A stretch of 5,290 nt of DNA from the NCBI GenBank assembly GCA_026197195.1, contig JAPHUG010000465.1, forward strand, positions 1 through 5,290. Reading direction: 5' to 3'. The notes under the pieces are model-generated. The model ran no database searches and was not told the origin of the DNA. It worked only from the letters and a program-made list of their open reading frames with translations. Positions within the stretch are counted from its first letter, which is position 1; the number at the start of each line of letters is the position of its first letter. Below are positions 1 to 3,845 of the stretch, in pieces. The translations under genes were made by a program, and so were the position numbers. This stretch comes from Sedimenticola sp. (lineage in GTDB: Bacteria; Pseudomonadota; Gammaproteobacteria; Chromatiales; Chromatiaceae).

Positions 1-1085
1 ATGATGACATAGCGACTCTGATCAGTACCGACATTTTGAATCAGACAGCTACTGTTTGAATCACTCAGGGAGAGTTGGACTGTTTCAGTGTCAATAACAT
101 TGAGTACTTCAATCAGGTAACCTACATTGAAGCCAATGATTAACTCATCACCCTGATAATCGATCTCCATCTCATCCTCAGCCTCTTCCTGCTCCGGGTT
201 ATGTGCAAGAAGTTGGAGGATGCCAGCATTAATTTGGAACCTGATACCGCGATACTTTTCATTCGAAAGAATGGACGTGCGTGTCAATGCCTGCTTTAAG
301 GTTTCACGATCAGCAATGATCTCTTTGTCAGGGTTAGCGGGTATGACACGCTGATAATCAGGAAACTTCCCATCAATCAATTTTGAAGTGAAACTGGTCT
401 CTCCAAATGTAAATCTTATGTGGTTGCTGCTGACATCAATATCGATTTGATCATCCGTGTCCGCCAGTAACCGTGCCAGCTCTAGAACTGCCTTTCTAGG
501 GAGAATAACCTGTATCCCCTCAGACTGATCAAGTGCACATTCTGCCTCACTGAGTGCAAGACGATGGCCATCTGTGGCGACCGCTCTGATCATTCCATCA
601 CCAATCTCAATTAACAGCCCGTTGAGATAGTACCTGACATCCTGCAGTGCCATGGCAAATTGAGTCTTCTCGATCAATCGCTTTAACAGTTTCTGAGTAA
701 TCGTGAACTTATGGCTGCTGACAGAGGGTTCAATGGATGGATAGTCAATGGCAGGCAATACACCAAGTGTGAATCTACTTCTTCCTGACTTTATGACGGT
801 TCTTTCGTTCTCAACCGTAAACTCAATGTTTGATGCTTCAGGTAGAGACTTGCAAATATCCAATAGTTTTCTTGCAGGCAGGGTGAAGTCTATTTCACCT
901 TCACACTCCACACTGGCTGAAGTTTTCATTTCAACTTCAAGATCTGTAGCAGTGATTGTGATTTTGCCATTCGCAGCATTAATCAAGACATTGGCAAGAA
1001 TCGGTAGGGTCTGTCGGCGCTCTACTACTCCACCTACCTGCTGGAGGGGTTTTAGCAGATTATCCCTTGATGTAACGATCTTCAT
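1..1085 (-). CDS. dnaN: DNA polymerase III beta subunit (sliding clamp), 3' end cut by window
   Basis: The ring-shaped clamp that tethers DNA polymerase III and other partners to DNA. Translation from the ATG at 1085-1083 gives 361 uninterrupted residues beginning MKIVTSRDNLLKPLQQVGGV, with the family hallmarks RRQTLPILANV (23-33), ATDGHRLAL (170-178) and FPDYQRVIP (241-249). T171, G173, H174, R175, P242 and V247 line up with the E. coli pocket that binds clamp-binding peptides. The family has three similar domains of about 120 residues, and all three are covered. The window ends in the codon after ...SRYVI; E. coli DnaN is 366 residues and ends VMPMRL, so about five codons and the stop are probably missing. 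It lies downstream of dnaA in the same direction, 223 bp away, and recF would be expected next, outside the window. Its base composition is noticeably more AT-rich than dnaA or yidC, with many AGA/AGG arginine codons. The identity is secure. Confidence 0.98.
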   Translation of the reverse strand, partial: MKIVTSRDNLLKPLQQVGGVVERRQTLPILANVLINAANGKITITATDLEVEMKTSASVECEGEIDFTLPARKLLDICKSLPEASNIEFTVENERTVIKSGRSRFTLGVLPAIDYPSIEPSVSSHKFTITQKLLKRLIEKTQFAMALQDVRYYLNGLLIEIGDGMIRAVATDGHRLALSEAECALDQSEGIQVILPRKAVLELARLLADTDDQIDIDVSSNHIRFTFGETSFTSKLIDGKFPDYQRVIPANPDKEIIADRETLKQALTRTSILSNEKYRGIRFQINAGILQLLAHNPEQEEAEDEMEIDYQGDELIIGFNVGYLIEVLNVIDTETVQLSLSDSNSSCLIQNVGTDQSRYVI

Positions 1086-1094
1086 GTCAGAGCA

Positions 1095-1099
1095 CTCTT
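1095..1099 (-). promoter_or_regulatory. probable dnaN ribosome binding site
   Basis: On the minus strand AAGAG lies nine bases before the dnaN ATG, a plausible though slightly long Shine-Dalgarno spacing. It sits at the edge of the AT-rich block in the spacer and supports the ATG at 1085 as the start. No clear sigma70 promoter for dnaN was found, so dnaN may be transcribed from dnaA, from a poorly matching promoter in the spacer, or both. Confidence 0.45.
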
Positions 1100-1140
1100 A
1101 ATAGATATAGATTATTTATATAGATTTACTATTATTATTA
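1099..1140. repeat. AT-rich block with 13-bp tandem repeat, candidate DNA-unwinding element
   Basis: Nearly all bases are A or T. ATATAGATT occurs at 1105-1113 and again at 1118-1126, making two consecutive 13-bp units (1105-1117 and 1118-1130) that agree at 10 of 13 positions. An ATT triplet run follows at 1131-1139. E. coli oriC melts at three AT-rich 13-mers, so the period is suggestive, but the sequence differs from the E. coli 13-mer. The plus-strand TAATAGATATAG at 1099-1110 loosely resembles DnaA-trio triplets, though the nearest good box is about 100 bp away. Confidence 0.45.
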
Positions 1141-1182
1141 CACAGCCATAAAACGGTTAGTCGATTGTATTTTCATTAACAT

Positions 1183-1195
1183 TATCAATATATTA
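1183..1195 (+). promoter_or_regulatory. predicted IHF binding site
   Basis: TATCAATATATTA matches the IHF consensus WATCAANNNNTTR at every specified position. IHF bends DNA sharply, and in E. coli oriC it binds between DnaA boxes to help the initiator open the unwinding element. Here the site lies between the AT-rich block and the DnaA boxes, in sensible order. Because the surroundings are AT-rich, a chance match is possible. A second match with one mismatch (CATCAACAGTTTA) overlaps the DnaA box beside the dnaA stop, at 1290-1302. Confidence 0.5.
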
Positions 1196-1209
1196 CAAGT
1201 CATTTTTGT

Positions 1210-1218
1210 TGTTGATAA
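1210..1218 (-). promoter_or_regulatory. DnaA box, one mismatch
   Basis: The plus strand reads TGTTGATAA, so the minus strand reads TTATCAACA, one base from TTATCCACA. The same nine bases occur in the other spacer at 2944-2952, which makes a shared lower-affinity box plausible. Confidence 0.5.
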
Positions 1219-1253
1219 CTGCAGTATATCTCATGAAAGTTTTGTTTATGATC

Positions 1254-1262
1254 TGTGGATAA
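1254..1262 (-). promoter_or_regulatory. DnaA box, perfect consensus
   Basis: The plus strand reads TGTGGATAA, the exact reverse complement of TTATCCACA, the high-affinity DnaA site. It faces the perfect box at 1300-1308 in inverted orientation with 37 bp between them. Confidence 0.85.
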
Positions 1263-1299
1263 CTCAAGCATGCTGTTTTGTTGTGAAAACATCAACAGT

Positions 1300-1308
1300 T
1301 TATCCACA
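1300..1308 (+). promoter_or_regulatory. DnaA box, perfect consensus, abutting dnaA stop codon
   Basis: TTATCCACA directly adjoins the dnaA stop codon (TAG on the minus strand, 1311-1309). It is the outermost box of the dnaA-dnaN spacer cluster and overlaps a near-match to the IHF consensus. Confidence 0.85.
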
Positions 1309-2670
1309 CTAACTGGTTAGGGTTCTTAACAGGTTTGCATAATCTTCCTCAACCCGGTGGTCACTCTCCTTCAGCTCGGCAATTTTACGTGTGGCATATA
1401 AGACAGTGGTATGGTCCCTGCCACCAAAGGCTTCACCGATCTCAGGTAAACTGTGATTGGTCAACTCTTTGGCCAGTGCCATAGCGATCTGCCGAGGCCT
1501 GGCAATGGTTCTGCTGCGCTTGGCTGAAAGTAGTTCTGAGGTACGGATCTTAAAATACTCAGCAACGGTCTTTTGGATGTTCTCGATGGTGACCTGTTTG
1601 TCCTGTGCCGCCAGCATGTCTCGCAGAGCGTCTTTGGCAAACTCCTGAGTGATAGCGCGTCCGGTAAACTCGGCATTGGCGATGATCCGCCGCAGGGCCC
1701 CTTCCAGCTCCCGAATATTCGAGCGTACCCTTTTACCAATGAAGAAGGCGACTTCATTGGGTAAATCAACCCCGAACAGTTGATCTGCCTTGCTCTTTAA
1801 AATCGCCACCCGCGTTTCTAGATCCGGTGGTTCAATAGCGACGGTCAGACCCCAGCCAAAGCGGGACTTTAAACGCTCTTCAAGTCCGGTGACCTCTTTG
1901 GGAAAACGATCACTGGAGAGAATGATCTGCTGCTGAGATTCAAACAGGGCATTGAAGGTGTGGAAAAACTCTTCCTGTGAACGCTCTTTACCGGCAAAGA
2001 ACTGAACGTCATCGATCAATAGCGCGTTGACGCTGCGAAAACGGCGTTTGAAATCATCAATAGTATTGTGCTGCAGTGCCTTGACCATCTGGGCTACAAA
2101 CCCTTCTGAATGGACATAGACCACCCGGGCATTGGGATTGGTTTTAACAATCATATTGCCAACGGCGTGCATCAGGTGAGTCTTACCCAGCCCCACCCCG
2201 CCATAGATAAACAGGGGGTTGTAGGCGGTGCCGGGATTCTCCCCGATCTGTATAGAAGCGGCCCGAGCAAGCTGGTTCGATTTGCCCTCAACAAAGGTAT
2301 CGAATACAAAGTTCGGATTCAGATTACTCGGCATGGCCGGTTCATCATCCTGGCGAGAGGCACGAGGTGAGCCGCCCGGGTTCAGACTTTTGATCCGTTC
2401 CAGTCCTGGTCCGTGGTCGACTTTCTGAGCGGCCTTGGAGCCGATCTCTAAAGAGACGGTTGGCGCGTTGTCACCGGCAATATTCTTGAGATAATCCGTA
2501 ATATCATTCAGGTAGTGATTTTGTACCCAGTTGAGTACGAATTGATTGGGTGCAAGCAGTCGGATGCTATGTGCATCTTCAACCGATTGTAGGGGTCGTA
2601 TCCAGGTGTTGAACTGTTGTTGTGGGAGATCATTTTCCAGACGATCTGTACACTTGTTCCAAAAATTCAC
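1309..2670 (-). CDS. dnaA: Chromosomal replication initiator protein DnaA
   Basis: The AAA+ ATPase that binds DnaA boxes, melts the origin and loads DnaB helicase; it also commonly regulates its own gene. The protein is 453 residues (467 in E. coli, the difference being mostly a short linker). Domain I is about 1-80, with W4 and the WIRPLQ and [10 protein letters not shown] motifs. A hydrophilic linker spans about 80-118. Domain III (about 119-330) has Walker A GGVGLGKT (157-164, K163), Walker B LLIDD (217-221), sensor I LSSDR (251-255), arginine finger R270 in RLKSRFGWG, and sensor II R320 in [10 protein letters not shown]. Domain IV ends with the DNA-binding signature [15 protein letters not shown] (416-430). 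The start is GTG at 2670-2668: an in-frame TAA lies two codons upstream, so no longer start exists, and domain I begins at the right place. The Shine-Dalgarno is weak (GCGAG six bases before). It is divergent from rpmH and flanked on both sides by DnaA boxes. Confidence 0.99.
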   Translation of the reverse strand: MNFWNKCTDRLENDLPQQQFNTWIRPLQSVEDAHSIRLLAPNQFVLNWVQNHYLNDITDYLKNIAGDNAPTVSLEIGSKAAQKVDHGPGLERIKSLNPGGSPRASRQDDEPAMPSNLNPNFVFDTFVEGKSNQLARAASIQIGENPGTAYNPLFIYGGVGLGKTHLMHAVGNMIVKTNPNARVVYVHSEGFVAQMVKALQHNTIDDFKRRFRSVNALLIDDVQFFAGKERSQEEFFHTFNALFESQQQIILSSDRFPKEVTGLEERLKSRFGWGLTVAIEPPDLETRVAILKSKADQLFGVDLPNEVAFFIGKRVRSNIRELEGALRRIIANAEFTGRAITQEFAKDALRDMLAAQDKQVTIENIQKTVAEYFKIRTSELLSAKRSRTIARPRQIAMALAKELTNHSLPEIGEAFGGRDHTTVLYATRKIAELKESDHRVEEDYANLLRTLTS

Positions 2671-2762
2671 GTGTTACTCGCTATCCTGATGATGTCGTGT
2701 GATGATCAATATGGAAAATAACTCAAGTCACTGGGTGAGGTGTGACTTTCCTGACATTTCTA

Positions 2763-2812
2763 CCCCGCCACTCAAAGCGACCGATGTTACCGGTCCCTGT
2801 CACGCTGGCGGG
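2763..2812. repeat. GC-rich imperfect dyad in the dnaA leader region
   Basis: The arms CCCGCCA (2764-2770) and TGGCGGG (2806-2812) are perfect 7-base reverse complements. Inside them AGCG (2775-2778) can pair with CGCT (2803-2806), sharing one base with the outer arm, and ACCG with CGGT near the centre. On the dnaA transcript this would be a branched or bulged stem ending about 95 bases before the GTG. No T-run follows on either strand, so it is not an obvious terminator. It could be an RNA leader structure or a protein-binding dyad. Confidence 0.4.
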
Positions 2813-2880
2813 TTCTGGTTTTGAAAATATCCAGATGTTCTCTTGTTTGTGGTTGAGCAGTTTACTCTCCTTTAGAAGAC

Positions 2881-2889
2881 TTATCCACA
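2881..2889 (+). promoter_or_regulatory. DnaA box, perfect consensus
   Basis: TTATCCACA, the high-affinity site. It lies 211 bp upstream of the dnaA start and is the anchor of the tandem pair in the rpmH-dnaA spacer. It may serve origin assembly, dnaA autoregulation, or both. Confidence 0.85.
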
Positions 2890-2891
2890 GC

Positions 2892-2900
2892 TTGTTCACA
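2892..2900 (+). promoter_or_regulatory. DnaA box, tandem partner with one mismatch to TTATNCACA
   Basis: TTGTTCACA differs from the degenerate box TTATNCACA only at the third base. It follows the perfect box in the same orientation after just two bases, a spacing that would place two DnaA monomers on the same helical face and suits cooperative loading. Confidence 0.5.
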
Positions 2901-2943
2901 TCACCTCTCGGAACCTGATGATTTTTCCGCTATTCGGTGCCAA

Positions 2944-2952
2944 TGTTGATAA
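2944..2952 (-). promoter_or_regulatory. DnaA box, one mismatch
   Basis: The plus strand reads TGTTGATAA, identical to the box at 1210-1218. It is inverted relative to the tandem pair and sits directly beside the AT-rich block, separated by the short GC patch CCC. Confidence 0.5.
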
Positions 2953-2956
2953 CCCT

Positions 2957-3003
2957 TTGTAATAATAGATATTATTGTTAAATAGCGTTTTATTTAATAG
3001 GTT
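2957..3003. repeat. AT-rich block with two adjacent inverted repeats, candidate unwinding element
   Basis: AATAAT (2961-2966) and ATTATT (2971-2976) flank AGAT. Directly after them TTAAATA (2978-2984) and TATTTAA (2991-2997) flank GCGTTT. The two palindromes lie end to end in an almost pure AT tract just beyond the DnaA box at 2944-2952. The position suits a DNA-unwinding element of the rpmH-dnaA origin, but I saw no 13-mer-type repeat here. Confidence 0.45.
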
Positions 3004-3103
3004 TTCAAGGAACTTGTAGCCTGGTTTTTGAGGTGATCAAATTGCCCGGGCTAATGTCTCTGCTAAATCAGCGGTTTAGGCGAATAATGGCGGGGCTGGA
3101 ATG

Positions 3104-3133
3104 TTGACAGCAACCCCACGGGCGTCGTAACAT
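3104..3133 (+). promoter_or_regulatory. sigma70 promoter of rpmH-rnpA, GC-rich discriminator
   Basis: A perfect -35 TTGACA (3104-3109), an 18-bp spacer and a -10 TAACAT (3128-3133, four of six consensus bases) predict a start near 3140, giving a leader of about 75 bases. The discriminator just after the -10 is ACGCGCCC. Such GC-rich discriminators are typical of promoters repressed by ppGpp/DksA, including those of stable RNA and ribosomal protein genes, so growth-rate control is inferred. Confidence 0.65.
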
Positions 3134-3159
3134 ACGCGCCCTTTTATCAGGGGCTTTTT
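3120..3159 (+). promoter_or_regulatory. two overlapping, mutually exclusive hairpins at the rpmH promoter/leader
   Basis: Hairpin A pairs GGGCG (3120-3124) with CGCCC (3137-3141) and CGT with ACG inside, around a loop containing most of the -10 element, followed by TTTT. Hairpin B pairs GCCC (3138-3141) with GGGC (3151-3154) and is followed by TTTTT (3155-3159), a weak terminator-like shape. They share 3138-3141, so only one can form. RNA starting near 3140 could form neither fully, so the pair would matter only for transcripts from further upstream, or hairpin A may be a DNA operator. Confidence 0.3.
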
Positions 3160-3215
3160 CTACCGCATTCGGCGGATTTAAAGCTTTATATAACCAATTT
3201 ACCCGGTATCTAGTC

Positions 3216-3350
3216 ATGAAAAGAACCTTTCAGCCCAGCAATCTGAAGCGTGCACGTACGCATGGTTTCCGTGCCCGTATGGCAACGCGTAATGGTCGTA
3301 AGGTCATTGGTGCCCGTCGCTCAAAAGGCCGCGCACGTCTCGCTCCATAA
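3216..3350 (+). CDS. rpmH: 50S ribosomal protein L34
   Basis: A small, very basic protein of the large ribosomal subunit that binds 23S rRNA. The reading frame gives exactly 44 residues, a usual L34 length: [20 protein letters not shown] at the start, then [20 protein letters not shown] and RLAP. KRTFQPS, HGFRARM and the GRKV..ARR.KGR run are the family signature across its whole length. The Shine-Dalgarno is weak (only CGG about nine bases upstream), and the leader before it is AT-rich and probably unstructured. It is first in the rightward operon, with rnpA starting 12 bases after its stop, the usual arrangement. The TTGACA promoter lies about 110 bases upstream of the ATG. No oddity in the protein itself; the identity is secure. 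Confidence 0.99.
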   Translation: MKRTFQPSNLKRARTHGFRARMATRNGRKVIGARRSKGRARLAP

Positions 3351-3362
3351 GTTAAGCCTTAA

Positions 3363-3749
3363 TTGATACGATCTGCTTTGCCCGTTAGCAAAGCAAGTTT
3401 TGGTCGGGATCTGCGGTTGCTCAAACCGACAGAGTTCAAGCAGGTCTTTCAGAAGTCCCGCAGATCATCTGATCGAAACTTTACTGTACTGTTTCTGGCA
3501 AATGGCAAGAGACACGCCCGCCTGGGAACAGCCATAGCAAAAAAAATTCTGAAAAGGGCCGTAGACAGGAATCTTGTCAAGCGGATTGTCAGAGAGAGTT
3601 TTCGACTCAGGCAGCAGGAGTTGGTGGGTCTGGATTTTGTTGTTTTGTGTGGTCGGGGTATCAGACTGAATAATAAACAGCAGTTGCGAGACTCACTCGA
3701 GTTACATTGGAAACGGGCGACTCAGAAAGAGACAACGGGCTCACGTTGA
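3363..3749 (+). CDS. rnpA: Ribonuclease P protein component
   Basis: The basic protein subunit that helps the catalytic RNase P RNA bind and cut the 5' leader from precursor tRNAs. The product is 128 residues (119 in E. coli). The family core is visible: RDLRLLKPTEFKQVFQ (15-30), ARLGTAIAKKI (52-62) and the RNA-binding signature RNLVKRIVRESFR (69-81), equivalent to RNRIKRLTRESFR in E. coli; the third motif residue is Leu rather than Arg. LDFVVLCGRG (about 91-100) is the conserved later strand. The start is uncertain: an in-frame TAA lies immediately before the TTG at 3363, so this is the most upstream start; the next candidate is TTG at 3378. Neither has a Shine-Dalgarno, so coupling to rpmH translation 12 bases upstream is likely. 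The gene is second in the operon and ends 96 bp before yidC, with no yidD between. Confidence 0.97.
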   Translation: MIRSALPVSKASFGRDLRLLKPTEFKQVFQKSRRSSDRNFTVLFLANGKRHARLGTAIAKKILKRAVDRNLVKRIVRESFRLRQQELVGLDFVVLCGRGIRLNNKQQLRDSLELHWKRATQKETTGSR

Positions 3750-3754
3750 GCTTA

Positions 3755-3779
3755 AAAAGTCTCCGCTTACCGGGCTTTT
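3755..3779 (+). terminator. weak hairpin after rnpA, possible attenuator
   Basis: AAAAG (3755-3759) can pair with CTTTT (3775-3779), extended by T-G, C-G and T-G pairs to eight base pairs around a nine-base loop. The stem is AT-rich with two wobble pairs and no T-run beyond it, so termination would be inefficient at best. It may simply reduce read-through into yidC. A second small hairpin, TGCC/GGCA, lies at 3799-3810. Confidence 0.2.
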
Positions 3780-3835
3780 CAGTACATAATACTGCTTTTG
3801 CCAAACCGGCAGATATAAATTCCGAACCTGAGTTT

Positions 3836-3840
3836 GAGAG
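3836..3840 (+). promoter_or_regulatory. yidC ribosome binding site
   Basis: GAGAG lies five bases before the yidC ATG at 3846, the clearest Shine-Dalgarno in the rightward operon. It fixes the start and suggests that yidC is translated independently of rnpA, unlike rnpA itself. Confidence 0.6.
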
Positions 3841-3845
3841 AATCC

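Larger units (their letters stand above)
1086..1308. other. dnaA-dnaN spacer: candidate origin half or DnaA-binding regulatory region
   Basis: This 223-bp non-coding stretch has ordered origin-like parts. From the dnaN side they are an AT-rich block with a 13-bp tandem repeat (1099-1140), a perfect IHF consensus (1183-1195), a one-mismatch DnaA box (1210-1218), a perfect box on the minus strand (1254-1262) and a perfect box on the plus strand (1300-1308). A further two-mismatch box, TTATCAATA, is at 1182-1190 and overlaps the IHF site. An 8-bp palindrome AGCATGCT lies at 1267-1274 between the two perfect boxes. In B. subtilis the DNA-unwinding part of the origin lies in this same gene interval. 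Whether this region unwinds or only titrates DnaA and controls dnaN cannot be decided from sequence. Confidence 0.6.
2671..3215. other. dnaA-rpmH divergent spacer: candidate oriC
   Basis: This 545-bp stretch has no convincing gene. It holds, from the dnaA side, the dnaA leader with a GC-rich dyad (2763-2812), a tandem DnaA-box pair (2881-2900), a third one-mismatch box (2944-2952), an AT-rich block of two inverted repeats (about 2957-3003), and the rpmH promoter and leader (3104-3215). This interval between rpmH and dnaA is where the origin lies in Pseudomonas. Transcription diverges here, so genes on both sides would be read co-directionally with forks leaving this spacer. I could not identify a convincing dnaA promoter by eye. 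Only two GATC sites are present, so Dam/SeqA-type control as in E. coli is not indicated. Confidence 0.7.

Noticed and set aside
748..1101. 117-codon plus-strand ORF opposite dnaN
   Set aside because: It lies antisense to the secure dnaN frame, has no ribosome binding site and looks like no known protein. The same applies to the ORFs opposite or out of frame with dnaA (1457-1769, 2110-2428), rnpA (3661-3879) and yidC (4423-4958).
1141..1200. A sigma70 promoter for dnaN on the minus strand (TTGTAA or TTGATA with TACAAT)
   Set aside because: The spacers are 23 and 13 bases, outside the workable range, and AT-rich DNA yields such half-matches readily.
2711..2824. A 37-codon plus-strand ORF (ATG...TGA) in the dnaA-rpmH spacer
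   Set aside because: It has no Shine-Dalgarno, no recognisable protein features, and it overlaps the GC-rich dyad in the dnaA leader. It is most likely a chance ORF.
2848..2856. TGTGGTTGA as a further DnaA box
   Set aside because: It has two mismatches to TGTGGATAA, too weak to list as a feature, although it lies near the real boxes.
2944..2969. A DnaA-trio (BUS-type) element: box, CCC patch, then TAATAATAG
   Set aside because: The parts are present, but the TAG/TAA triplets are on the strand and side opposite to the B. subtilis arrangement, in which the box lies 3' of the triplets on their own strand. The triplet run at 1126-1140 fails for the same reason. It would need an experiment or a wide alignment to revive it.
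1086..3215. Dam/SeqA-type GATC clustering as in E. coli oriC
   Set aside because: I find only one GATC in the dnaA-dnaN spacer (near 1250) and two in the dnaA-rpmH spacer (near 2704 and 3034), which is no enrichment.
3814..3819. TATAAA as the -10 of a separate yidC promoter
   Set aside because: No acceptable -35 lies 16-18 bases upstream. TTGCCA at 3798-3803 is only 10 bases away.
3650..3845. A hidden or decayed yidD overlapping the end of rnpA
   Set aside because: No frame contains the conserved YidD cysteine motif, and the gap is too short for the usual 70-85 residues.
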